A stretch of DNA of 64,000 nt from Streptomyces sp. 6-11-2 (lineage in GTDB: Bacteria; Actinomycetota; Actinomycetes; Streptomycetales; Streptomycetaceae). Positions 42,343 to 50,591 of this stretch are shown here, one piece after another. Where the stretch lies: positions 4,588,001 through 4,652,000 of the forward strand of contig NZ_BJOR01000001.1 in assembly GCF_006540305.1 (NCBI RefSeq), read 5' to 3'. Both the position numbers and the translations under genes were made by a program. The notes under the pieces are model-generated. The model saw only the letters and a program-made list of their open reading frames with translations. It was not told the DNA's origin and did not search any database. Position 1 is the stretch's first letter. Each line of letters begins with the position of its first letter.

Positions 42343-44775
42343 TCATTGCGGTTGCTGCGCAGCCCAGGACTGTGTCGACTGGTCGGGGGTGGTTGCTGCG
42401 GTTGCTGTACTTCCGTGCTGTACAGCCTGGGCAGCTTGGCGGACGGCGGCGAGGTTGTTGCGGCTGATCAGGGTGTTGGGGTGGGTGTCGCCCAAGACCC
42501 GCTCGTACTGGGCGAGGGTGGCCTCAAGCAGGGGATGGCCCGCTCCAGATCCCCGCCGCGTAGTAGGCGCCGGCGAGGTTGTTGCGGCTGATCAGGGTGT
42601 TGGGGTGGGTGTCGCCCAAGACCCGCTCGTACTGGGCGAGGGTGGCCTCAAGCAGGGGATGGCCCGCTCCAGATCCCCGCCGCGTAGTAGGCGCCGGCGA
42701 GGTTGTTGCGGCTGATCAGGGTGTCGGGGTGGGTGTCGCCCAGCACCCGCTCACACTGGGCGAGGGTGGCCTCGTGCAGGGGATGGCCCGCTCCAGATCC
42801 CCCGCCGACTCGTACGCGCTGGCGAGGTTGTTGCGGCTGATCAGGGTGTCGGGGTGGGTGTCGCCCAAGACCCGCTCACGTTGGGCGAGGGTGGCCTCGT
42901 ACAGGGGATGGCCCGCTCCAGATCCCCCGCCACCCGGTAGGCGTAGGCGAGGTTGTTGCGGCTGATCAGGGTGTTGGGGTGGGTGTCGCCCAAGACCCGC
43001 TCACGTTGGGCGAGGGTGGCCTCGTACAGGGGGATGGCCCGCTCCAGATCCCCCGCCGACTCGTACGCGCTGGCGAGGTTGTTGCGGCTGATCAGGGTGT
43101 CGGGGTGGGTGCCGCCCAGCACCCGCTCGTACTGGGCGAGGGTGGCCTCGTACAGGGGGATGGCCCGCTCCAGATCCCCCGCCGACTCGTACGCGCTGGC
43201 GAGGTTGTTGCGGCTGATCAGGGTGTCGGGGTGGGTGTCGCCCAGCACCCGCTCACGTTGGGCGAGGGTGGCCTCGTGCAGGGGGATGGCCCGCTCCAGA
43301 TCCCCCGCCGACTCGTACGCGCTGGCGAGGTTGTTGCGGCTATTCAGGGTGTCGGGGTGGGTGTCGCCCAGCACCCGCTCACGTTGGGCGAGAGTGGCCT
43401 CGTACAGGGGGATGGTGCGGGCGGTGTGGCCTTGCTGGTGGAGACGGTGGGCGGCGGTGTCGTATGCATCGGTGAGCGGTTCGTTGTGGTGCTCTGAGGG
43501 GGTGGTGGCGGCGAGGGCGACCAGGTGGGGTGTGAGGGTGTCCCACTGGTCTTCGGTGGCGTTGTCCTGGCCTCGTGGTGGGACGAGGTGATGCAGGACG
43601 GCTTGTTCGGCGCGTTCCCGTCCTGCCAGGTGCCAGGGTGGCGCGGTCTTGTCGGGGTTGTGGGGGGTGCGCAGGACGGCTTGGACCAGGCGGTGGACGC
43701 TGATGGTGGTGCCGGTATCGGTGACCATGCTGTAGTCGACCAGGGTGCCGATGGCTTCGGCGGTGTCGTCGGGGTCGGTGCCGGGCGAGGTGAGCAGGGT
43801 GTGGGGGATGTTGTTGGGGGCGAGCCAGGCGGCGGTGTACAGCACCTCCACGGCCAGCGGATCAGACTGTTCCAGTGCGCGGAGAGTGACGTTCCATATG
43901 CGGGCGATGGTGCGTTCGGGGTCGATGCCGGGGGCGGTCCTGTCGAGTTTGGCGCCCAGGCGGCGGCGGTAGTTGTCAAGCTGGATGCCGCGGTTGCGGA
44001 TCAGGTAGGCGCCAGCCTGTTTGACCGCCAGCGGGAGGTACCCCAGGTCGGTGACCAGGGCGCGGGCATCGGCCTGCTGCCGGGCTGTGGGAGTGGTGTC
44101 CTTGAACACGAGTCGGCACAGCAGGGCGTTGGCGTCGTCGGGGTCGAGGGTGCCCAAGGCAAGGGTGGGGGCGCTGTCGGGCCAGCCGGTGGCGCGGCGG
44201 CTGGTGGCCAGGTGATGTCCCTGGTGCAGTGCGCCGGTGTAGGCGGTGATTTCGTCGGGGTTGTCGACGTTGTCGTAAACCAGCAGCCAGCCCTTGTGCC
44301 AGGCCAGCCACTGCATCGCCCAGGCCACCTGCGCGCCACGTCCTGCCGTGGCTGCCCAGCCGGGAACCAGGGCGTGTGTGAGGGCGGTGAGGGAGGTCTC
44401 GATTTCGTCCGGGGACGCGGCGTTGATCCACCAGATCAGGGCGTAGCCAGCACGGTGGCGGTGGGCGTAGTGCAGGGCGAGGGTGCTCTTGCCGATCCCG
44501 CCCAGCCCGTGCAAGGTCCCGCCCTGGGTGATCGCACCCTCCCCTCCCCCGGTCAAGGTACGGCGCAGCCACGCCAGTTCCTCCTCACGGCCCAGGCAAA
44601 GACCGGCCGGGGGGAGATTAGAAAGGCCGGGGGCCGCCGTGACCTTCTCGGCGGCATACAACGCTTCGGCGGGCAGGACATCCCCGGTGTAGGCGTTCGT
44701 GATCTGGTCGGCCGCGATCGACCGCTGTCCGGCGGCCTCGATGTGCTGCCGGGGCGTGGCGTCGTCCGTGGTCAT
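42343..44775 (-). pseudogene. STAND NTPase (NB-ARC) with TPR array, frame-broken in its 3' repeats
   Basis: ATG 44775; intact to codon ~600, then off-frame and stopped at 42841. The N-terminal ~50 residues carry AAGQRSIAADQITNAYTGDV, a motif shared with the preceding small protein. The NB-ARC core has P-loop GLGGIGKST (90-98), WWINAASPDEI, Walker B WLLVYDNVD, sensor HLATSRRATGW and GYLPLAVKQAGAYLI. From ~470 TPR units of 42 aa follow (RERVLGDTHPDTLISRNNLA). Four upstream units are exactly 126 nt; the last four are 125, 125, 124 and 124, a total loss of six bases, so the final 35 codons to stop 42343 are back in frame. Either real decay or homopolymer miscalls in a repeat. Such NTPases act in phage defence or signalling. 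Confidence 0.8.
42451..43420 (-). repeat. TPR-encoding direct repeats of ~126 bp
   Basis: The marker GAGGTTGTTGCGGCTGATCA recurs at 42451, 42575, 42699, 42824, 42949, 43075, 43201 and (one base changed) 43327. Spacings are 124, 124, 125, 125, 126, 126 and 126. The shortened units have four instead of five Gs in CAGGGGGATGG, and two also lack a C in GATCCCCC. Near identity between units implies recent expansion. Confidence 0.9.
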
Positions 44776-45200
44776 GGCTGGGGCGGGGTGTGGCCGTCTC
44801 CGATGATCGCGGTGCCGATGTGCTGGGCGGCGATCGACCGCTCGCCAGCCGCCGTGATGGTGACCGTGCCCGCGGCCGTGACGGGCAGCATGGCGGACAG
44901 TTCCTTGCTGAGTTCGGGGTCGTCCTGCAAGGCGCGCTTGAGTAGCCGGCTCAACACGGCCGTGGTGTACGCCTCGCTCTGCTCGTCGGAGGCCTCGCCC
45001 ACCACACGTTCCAGCTCGGCCCGGCCCGCCTCGTCACGACGCCGCCACACCAACTGCAAGATCCGCTGGCCCAGCCCGACCGTGGCATCCGCGGCCGCGT
45101 CCTGCGTCCGAGTCAGCACCGCTACCCCGTAAGCACTCACCGCAGCCGTTGCAGCAGGGCCGGCCTGCTCCACCCACTGCGCGATCTCCGCACTCACCAT
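44772..45200 (-). CDS. Small partner protein of the STAND NTPase
   Basis: 142 aa, ending in a 4-base overlap with the NB-ARC gene, so translationally coupled. Mostly helical: EIAQWVEQAGPAATAAVSAY, GQRILQLVWRRRDEAGRAEL, DEQSEAYTTAVLSRLLKRAL. Its end, TVTITAAGERSIAAQHIGTA, matches the NTPase N-terminus (AAGQRSIAADQITNAYTGD). The N-terminal helices could be an adaptor/effector-associated domain; I cannot name the family. Shared tails suggest the two proteins assemble through this motif, which is inference. Confidence 0.7.
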   Translation of the reverse strand: MVSAEIAQWVEQAGPAATAAVSAYGVAVLTRTQDAAADATVGLGQRILQLVWRRRDEAGRAELERVVGEASDEQSEAYTTAVLSRLLKRALQDDPELSKELSAMLPVTAAGTVTITAAGERSIAAQHIGTAIIGDGHTPPQP

Positions 45201-45361
45201 CGCCTAACCCCCGTCGCACACAACCGCGTCGACAAAGCGGATTCCCGCCATCTGTGCGCCCCAGGATAGACACGCGGCCTCGCCATGCGCAGGGTTCCTG
45301 AGCAGCTTCACGAAGCCCAGCTAAACGGAGTCGACGAAACCCAGATGGCAGAAGCGCACGA

Positions 45362-45446
45362 CAAGGGGGTGCCGTCCAGGACAGGGCCGGCACCCCCTTG
45401 CTGCATGCTGGTTTTGATGATCGACCTCATCCTTATCAGGTCGATC
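45362..45446. promoter_or_regulatory. Two inverted repeats upstream of the NTPase operon
   Basis: First, CAAGGGGGTGCCG (45362-45374) pairs perfectly with CGGCACCCCCTTG (45388-45400): a 13-bp stem, probably a terminator for the KLFG-repeat gene. Second, GATCGACCT (45419-45427) and AGGTCGATC (45438-45446) form a 9-bp palindrome with a 10-base spacer, about 220 bases before the NTPase operon start, more like an operator. Confidence 0.55.
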
Positions 45447-45554
45447 ACGCTAGACCTTCGAGGTTGACCAACTGGCTCTGGGGCTCGGCCGACAGTCCGC
45501 TGAGGTTCGTAGCAGTCCGCTGCTATTCGCCTCTGTTGGTGTCAGCCGTTGGTG

Positions 45555-46244
45555 TCAGCGAGAACCAGGCTTCTTGACAGATGGGCGAGTCGCCCCCAGT
45601 GTCGCTGCGCTGGAAGTCGCGGCATCGAACAGCTTCGCCGTATCGAACCGTGCCGCACCGCCGAACAACTTCGCCGTGTCCAGCTTCGGCCCGAACAGCT
45701 TCGTCGTGTCGACGCGCGCCGCGCTACCGAAAAGCTTCGCCGTATCGAACCGTGCCGCACCGCCGAACAACTTCGCCGTGTCCAGCTTCGGCCCGAACAG
45801 CTTCGTCGTGTCGACGCGCGCCGCGCTACCGAAAAGCTTCGCCGTATCGAACCGTGCCGCACCGCCGAACAACTTCGCCGTGTCCAGCTTCGGCCCGAGC
45901 AGCTTCGTCGTGTCGACGCGCGCCGCGCTACCGAAAAGCTTCGCCGTATCGAACCGTGCCGCACCACCGAACAACTTCGCCGTGTCCAGCTTCGGCCCGA
46001 ACAGCTTCGTCGTGTCGACGCGCGCCGCGCTACCGAAAAGCTTCGCCGTGTCGACTCCGCCCCATACGCTTACGGACTGCGGCTTTGCCCTCCAACGGGC
46101 CTGCGCAGCACCAGTTTCCCCGGTTGAGGGGCTGATGGCCGATTGGAACTGAGTGAGGACGTTCCGCCGTGCCGTGTTGTAAGGCTCGCCGGTCTCTGCC
46201 ATGCGCCTACGAATGGCCTTCTTTAGGGCCTTGTGTTCCGTCAT
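45555..46244 (-). CDS. Repeat protein with 13 xDTxKLFG motifs, unknown function
   Basis: 229 aa from ATG 46244, which has GCAGGAGAAAG upstream; the longer frame to 46352 lacks this. Residues 1-35 form a basic helical head (TEHKALKKAIRRRMAETGEP, YNTARRNVLTQF), a TGExYxxAR pattern I have seen at the start of other actinomycete proteins. A short linker follows, then from ~residue 62 thirteen motifs of the type [VLF]DT[AT]KLFG, spaced 10 or 12 residues in the order VDTTKLFGPK, LDTAKLFGGAAR, FDTAKLFGSAAR, and a short basic tail. No membrane helix, signal peptide or cysteines. The DNA repeats are almost identical, showing recent tandem expansion. Function unknown; I know of no described family with this repeat. 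Confidence 0.7.
   Translation of the reverse strand: MTEHKALKKAIRRRMAETGEPYNTARRNVLTQFQSAISPSTGETGAAQARWRAKPQSVSVWGGVDTAKLFGSAARVDTTKLFGPKLDTAKLFGGAARFDTAKLFGSAARVDTTKLLGPKLDTAKLFGGAARFDTAKLFGSAARVDTTKLFGPKLDTAKLFGGAARFDTAKLFGSAARVDTTKLFGPKLDTAKLFGGAARFDTAKLFDAATSSAATLGATRPSVKKPGSR
45634..46053. repeat. 102-bp tandem repeat (about four copies)
   Basis: The unit begins TTCGCCGTATCGAACCG at 45634, 45736, 45838 and 45940, exactly 102 bp apart, with only a few substitutions between units. Each unit is made of three sub-units of 36, 30 and 36 bp, matching three KLFG motifs on the minus strand. All three plus-strand frames are also open through it, an effect of the repeat. No spacers, so not a CRISPR array. 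Confidence 0.92.
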
Positions 46245-46944
46245 GGTTCTTTCTCCTGCGCGGACCCACGCTCCCCGCTCGGAAGGGCGCACAGACGATG
46301 CGCCAAACGACGGGAATAACCATGACGCGAGTCTGAGACCCTTAGCCGTCATTACGATCTCAGCGTGGGTGAGACCGATCAGGCGCGAGCAGGCGTCTGC
46401 TGCTTAACCACACACTGTACCGGACGATGCCTGCTCTCCATAGGAGAGATCGCTACCATCGACTTCCTCAACCCACCACTCTCCCCAGCTCCCATCCCGT
46501 CCGCCGTCGACCCACACACCGTGGAGCGGGCGTGGTTCAGGGCGTCAAGGTGGAGCGCGCCACTGTACGAACGACCTTGACGCCCTGGGCCGCGTCTGCT
46601 CGGCTCTGCCTGGGTCGACGGTGGACGGGATGGGAGCACCCCGCGCACGCCCCAACGTGCCCGCAGTCGGCGACGGCGCCCCCTCCATCCCGGTGCCGGC
46701 CGATCCCCCGCCGGAGGCATCGTCTTTGACCGCGCGCCGCTCTATGCGGTGATCGACTCATGGCTACCGGCCCTATCCACCAGTGGGCGCGCGTCGGCGC
46801 AGCGCGGGCGGAGCGGGCCGAAGGCAGGAGCGGCGCCCGGAGCGGAGCCGGGAAGCGCGCCCGGCGGAGCGGAGCGCAGCCGGGGCTTGATGAAGTAGAG
46901 AAACTCTTACCGCAACACCCGCCACTCTGGTCGTCAGATCGTGC
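46245..46944. other. Intergenic region before the glycosyltransferase gene
   Basis: About 700 bases without a convincing gene. The first ~150 should hold the promoter of the KLFG-repeat gene. From about 46780 to 46890 there is a purine/GC-rich stretch with repeated CGGAGCGGAGC-like words, ending near a more A+T-rich AGTAGAGAAACTC. It could be a structured DNA site, for example for transfer or replication, but I cannot assign it. Confidence 0.35.
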
Positions 46945-47694
46945 TCAGAGGCTCCATGTGCTGAGCTTCCCCAGTGCTTCGGCGCGTTCCTCGATGATCT
47001 TCATGCGGGCGCGCCGTTCGGCTTCGTGGTGGTGGGCATCCTGGGCGGTGCTCTGACCGGGCCACTTCCGGTAGAGGAGTCCGCACTCCTCGGTGAACCA
47101 TCCGGTGCTGACGGCGTTCAGGGCCATCAAGAGTCCGGTGTCCTCGGAGGCTGGGAGTGCCATCCAACCGCCAAGCGCGGTAACCACGTCACGCCGTGCG
47201 CACAGGGTTGCCGGGTGCACCTGTGCCCTGTAGTTGTGTGTCCGCCACCTTTCCAGGACCGCGCCTTGAGTGATCGGCCCGGCTGGGGGGTCGCCCTCGA
47301 AACCGACGGTTGATCCATCCGGCAGCAGATCGAGGACGCGTGAGGTTGTCCAGGCGACTCCGCTCTGCGCGGTCAGAACCGTGATGTCTCGGAGTAGTGC
47401 CCCAGGGGTGAGCATGTCGTCGGCGTCCAGCACCTTGACCAGGTCGCCGCGGGCGCGGGCAAGTGCCATCGTGCGGGCCATGCCGGCGCGGCCGTGCCGC
47501 CCCTGGCCGAAGCTGATGCGGGAGTCTTCGGGGACGTGCGGGCGTACATCCTCCGTCTCGCCGTCCTCTTGGATGAGCCATTCCCAGTCCCAACCGGCGG
47601 GCATCTCCTGCTGGGTGAGCGACGAGTAGGCGTCAGCGAGATAGGGCGCGGCCGGTCCGTGTACCGGCGTGATCACCGAGACAAGGTGCGTCAT
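46945..47694 (-). CDS. Family 2 glycosyltransferase
   Basis: 249 aa from ATG 47694 (AAGGTGGTGAAC upstream). GT-A fold: VSVITPVHGPAAPYLADAYS, LIQEDGE, GRAGMARTMALARARGDLVK, the DxD-type VLDADDML, and a C-terminal acceptor region with PASEDTGLLMALNAVSTGWF. Similar GT2 genes occur beside the kor/GntR gene in other pSAM2-type elements, where their role is unclear. Same strand as and nine bases after the KorSA-like gene, so co-transcribed with it. Confidence 0.82.
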   Translation of the reverse strand: MTHLVSVITPVHGPAAPYLADAYSSLTQQEMPAGWDWEWLIQEDGETEDVRPHVPEDSRISFGQGRHGRAGMARTMALARARGDLVKVLDADDMLTPGALLRDITVLTAQSGVAWTTSRVLDLLPDGSTVGFEGDPPAGPITQGAVLERWRTHNYRAQVHPATLCARRDVVTALGGWMALPASEDTGLLMALNAVSTGWFTEECGLLYRKWPGQSTAQDAHHHEAERRARMKIIEERAEALGKLSTWSL

Positions 47695-47702
47695 GCGACC
47701 GT

Positions 47703-48491
47703 TCACCACCTTTCCAGTGGAGTTACGCACTTCACGGCGTAGCGGTCGCCGGGCAGGACTACGTCCGCCACCTCCACGATCCGGCCGTTGATGTCGTAGA
47801 GGGTTTTTCGGACGTCCATGACTGCGACACCTGGCATGAGTCCCAGTTCCTCGACCTCGTCAGATGTCGGCGGACGGGCGGTCACGACCTCCTCGACCCG
47901 GTCGACTTCAACGCCCACGGTGTGCAGCTGGTTCATGGTGCCGCCGGGCCACGGCTCCTGGCCCTCGTCGAGTAGGTCAGGGTTCTGCTCGACAAGCGCG
48001 TAGGGGATGTACGAGCGGGCCACGTTCAGCGGCTCGTCCTCGTCCACGCTGCGGGTGCGATACGTCCGCCTGAGTACGGCGGTGCCCGGATCGACGCCCA
48101 GTGCCGCGGCTAGGGCCTCTGAGGCTTCGATGCGCTCGTACTGGGCGTTGAACGCCAATTGGGTGATGGTGAGGCCGGTGTCCCGCTCGGTTGCGCCGGT
48201 GGTGCTGCGCTCCTTCAGGTCGGCGCGTGCACGGTCCTTCTCCCACTGGTGGCGGAGGTTGCTCCGCTCGGCGCGCTGGCGCTGCTTGCGTACGAAGTTG
48301 CCGAGACCGTGCTTCTTCTCGATCAGCCCCTCCGCCTGGAGCGCGCTCAGGGCCTGCCGCAGTGTGGGCAAGCTGACCTTGTACTTCGTGACAAGGGTCG
48401 TCTCCGCCGGCAGCCGGTCTCCAGGGACGTACTCGCCGGACTCGACGCGGCGGCGCAAATCTTCAGAAACCTTCTCGTATCGCTTCGCCAT
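47703..48491 (-). CDS. korSA: KorSA-like GntR/UTRA repressor of element transfer
   Basis: 262 aa from ATG 48491 with AAGGAGG upstream. Winged HTH: YEKVSEDLRRRVESGEYVPG, RLPAETTLVTKYKVSLPTLR, LIEKKHGLGNFVRK. UTRA domain: GTAVLRRTYRTRSVDEDEPL to VVLPGDRYAVKCVTPLE. In pSAM2 KorSA represses the transfer/replication activation genes. Here it is divergent from the 48649 gene and the transfer ATPase, and the gap holds two perfect GAGGA-type palindromes, its probable operators. Confidence 0.83.
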   Translation of the reverse strand: MAKRYEKVSEDLRRRVESGEYVPGDRLPAETTLVTKYKVSLPTLRQALSALQAEGLIEKKHGLGNFVRKQRQRAERSNLRHQWEKDRARADLKERSTTGATERDTGLTITQLAFNAQYERIEASEALAAALGVDPGTAVLRRTYRTRSVDEDEPLNVARSYIPYALVEQNPDLLDEGQEPWPGGTMNQLHTVGVEVDRVEEVVTARPPTSDEVEELGLMPGVAVMDVRKTLYDINGRIVEVADVVLPGDRYAVKCVTPLERW

Positions 48492-48521
48492 CTGCGGCCT
48501 CCTTGCTCCGACACACAGTCT

Positions 48522-48590
48522 AAGTCCTCTTGAGGACTTGACGAGTGGTGGGGGAGTCTGCATAGTCATAGCAACTCCTAAAGAGGAGTT
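48522..48590. promoter_or_regulatory. Two KorSA-type operators
   Basis: AAGTCCTCTTGAGGACTT (48522-48539) and AACTCCTAAAGAGGAGTT (48573-48590) are 18-bp palindromes in the divergent promoter region between the GntR repressor and the transfer operon, 51 bp between their starts. A further half-site, TTGAGGACT, follows the second. Confidence 0.75.
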
Positions 48591-48648
48591 GAGGACTACA
48601 GCTCTGTAAGTGCTGACTGAGTCGGCCCGATGGAAGCGAGATTCAACG

Positions 48649-48999
48649 ATGCGTCAGATCCCCGTCGACACCTCCGACGCCACCGCGATGGTTGCGCAGG
48701 CCCCGGAACCGAAGATCCGTGACCGCCGTACCGGTGAGGTCGCCACCGACACCGAGACCGGCGCGACCCTGATGACCGTGAGCGTGATGTTCGCCCTGCG
48801 CGGGGAGGTGGAGATCCTGAACATCACCGTGCCCGAGACCGGCATCTCCGGTGAGCTGCCGATGGGCACCCCGGTCGCGCTCACGGGACTGATCGCCCGG
48901 CCGTGGGAAAACGAGTTCAACGGCCAGAAGCGCCACGGGATCGCCTTCCGCGCGGTCGCCGTCACCTCGCTGACCGCTGCGGCGTCGCAGGCAGCCTGA
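48649..48999 (+). CDS. Conserved AICE protein upstream of the transfer ATPase
   Basis: 116 aa from ATG 48649 (GGAAGCGAG upstream). All-beta, OB-like or barrel pattern: TETGATLMTVSVMFALRGEV, EILNITVPETGISGELPMGT, PVALTGLIARPWENEFNGQK. Proteins like this regularly precede the FtsK-like transfer gene in Streptomyces elements; the pattern would suit a small nucleic-acid-binding protein, but the function is unproven. Its stop lies 2 bases before the tra start. Confidence 0.68.
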   Translation: MRQIPVDTSDATAMVAQAPEPKIRDRRTGEVATDTETGATLMTVSVMFALRGEVEILNITVPETGISGELPMGTPVALTGLIARPWENEFNGQKRHGIAFRAVAVTSLTAAASQAA

Positions 49000-49001
49000 T
49001 C

Positions 49002-50357
49002 ATGACCGACTTCATGGTCGCTCTCGTGCTGGTCGTCGCCACCGCGGGTCTCCTGCGGTGGCGACGCCCCGCCTGGTACTGGCTGACCTTCGGGGTCACC
49101 CTCGCCACCCTGCGGGTCCTGCTCCGGTACGGCACGGTCATGGACGCCTGCGGCCTGACGGTCCCACCCGCGCGTTGGCGCTTAACCCTGGCCCGGGTTG
49201 CCAACCGGCCCGTGCCAGGCCCTCGTGCTCCGCGCATTCTCCGGGTGCGGCCGACCCGGACCGGTCTGGTGCTGCGGCTCAAGCTCCGCCCCGGTCAGGA
49301 CGCCTTCGACGTCGCTGCCTCCTGTGACCGGCTACGGCACTCGTTCGTCATGTACGGCGTCACCTCGCGTGAGCTGCGCTCGGGCGTGGTCGAGGTCCGT
49401 ATGACCGGCTACGACGTGCTCAAGCGGGTGCAGATGCCGGCGCGGCTGGACACCCGGCCGATGCGGGTTCCGGTCGCCCTGCGCGAAGACGGCTCGGTCC
49501 ACTACCGCGACTACCGGTCGATACCCCACGCGCTCACCCTTGGCGCCACGGAGTCAGGCAAGTCCGTCTACCAGCGCAACCTGGTGGCCGCGCTCGCCTC
49601 GCACCGGGTCGCCCTGGTCGGCATCGACTGCAAGCAAGGGGTGGAACTGTTCCCCCTGGCCCGGCGGTTCTCGGCGCTCGCCGACAACCCCGATACCGCC
49701 GCCGAACTCCTCGATGCGCTCGTGGCCCGGATGGAGGGCGTCTATCAACTCATCCGCGCCGAGCAGCGGATCAGCGTTGACGTGCCGGATGCGGAGATCG
49801 CGGCCGATATCTGGAGCCTGCCGGAAGAACTGCGGCCGGTGCCGATCGTGGTCCTGGTCGACGAGGTCGCAGAACTCGCCTTGTTCGCCAACAAGGAAGA
49901 GGAGAAGCGCCGGGACCGGATCATCACTGCGCTGGTCCGCCTCGCCCAGCTCGGCCGCGCCGCCGGCATTTACCTGGAGATCTGCGGGCAGCGCTTCGGC
50001 TCCGAACTCGGCAAGGGCATCACCATGCTCCGCGCCCAGCTCACCGGCCGCACCGCCCACCGCGTCAACGACGAAACCTCGGCGAACATGGCCTTCGGCG
50101 ATATCGCCCCGGATGCCGTTCTGGCAGCGATCCAGATCCCCACCGACACCCGGGGCGTCGCCGTCACCGGCGATTCGACCGGCGGATGGGCTCGCATCCG
50201 TGCCCCGCACACCTCGCTCCGTCAGGCAGTCAACACCTGCAACCGGCACGCCGACCTGACCCCGGACCTGCCCGAACTCTCCCCGTTCCGGCCCGTGCTT
50301 CCCGGCACTCCCGCGATCCCGGTACCGCTGTCCAAGACGGCCCTTGTCGCGACCTGA
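49002..50357 (+). CDS. traSA: FtsK/SpoIIIE-like conjugative DNA transfer ATPase (TraB type)
   Basis: 451 aa from ATG 49002. N-terminal membrane helices (FMVALVLVVATAGLLRW, WYWLTFGVTLATLRVLL), a linker domain, then the motor: Walker A GATESGKSVYQ (~185), GIDCKQGVELFPLA, Walker B VPIVVLVDEVAELALF, and AGIYLEICGQRFGSEL. Single-protein transfer of double-stranded DNA between hyphae is the established role of TraB/TraSA in Streptomyces. Preceded by the 48649 gene in the same operon and followed by Spd genes. All motor motifs are intact. Confidence 0.92.
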   Translation: MTDFMVALVLVVATAGLLRWRRPAWYWLTFGVTLATLRVLLRYGTVMDACGLTVPPARWRLTLARVANRPVPGPRAPRILRVRPTRTGLVLRLKLRPGQDAFDVAASCDRLRHSFVMYGVTSRELRSGVVEVRMTGYDVLKRVQMPARLDTRPMRVPVALREDGSVHYRDYRSIPHALTLGATESGKSVYQRNLVAALASHRVALVGIDCKQGVELFPLARRFSALADNPDTAAELLDALVARMEGVYQLIRAEQRISVDVPDAEIAADIWSLPEELRPVPIVVLVDEVAELALFANKEEEKRRDRIITALVRLAQLGRAAGIYLEICGQRFGSELGKGITMLRAQLTGRTAHRVNDETSANMAFGDIAPDAVLAAIQIPTDTRGVAVTGDSTGGWARIRAPHTSLRQAVNTCNRHADLTPDLPELSPFRPVLPGTPAIPVPLSKTALVAT

Positions 50358-50384
50358 CCACGCCCGTAGAAGGGAGATCCCACC

Positions 50385-50591
50385 ATGTGCCCCGACTGCG
50401 ATGACTTCGCCCGGACCGTGCTCCTCCTCGGGCAACTCGCCCTGTATGCCGACATGGCCGGCGCCGACCTCGACTTCGTGGACGCCGTCAGTCCGTCCCT
50501 GGCCGCCTCGCTGCCCGAGCCGCCGCCCGGCACCTTCTCGCCCGGCTACGACCCCGAGGACGGCTCCGACTACCCCGGCGGAGACGCCTGA
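50385..50591 (+). CDS. Small acidic protein of the transfer region
   Basis: 68 aa from ATG 50385 with AAGGGAGAT upstream. Acidic; starts CPDCDDFARTVLLLGQLALY and ends in a Gly/Asp/Pro-rich tail (GYDPEDGSDYPGGDA). A CxxC near the start could bind metal. Its stop overlaps the ATG of the SpdB-like gene. Typical unnamed member of AICE transfer operons. Confidence 0.6.
   Translation: MCPDCDDFARTVLLLGQLALYADMAGADLDFVDAVSPSLAASLPEPPPGTFSPGYDPEDGSDYPGGDA

Noticed and set aside
42451..43420. Possible CRISPR array
   Set aside because: The ~126-bp repeats are contiguous with no unique spacers and encode TPR motifs.
42389..43591. Plus-strand repeat ORFs (RLIRVLGWVSPKTRS-like units)
   Set aside because: They are the antisense of the TPR repeats; the minus strand encodes clear TPR motifs contiguous with an NB-ARC domain.
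45549..46152. Three overlapping plus-strand frames of ~190 codons opposite the KLFG-repeat gene
   Set aside because: A stop-free 102-bp repeat leaves all frames open. Only the minus frame has a strong ribosome site and a non-repeat N-terminal head.
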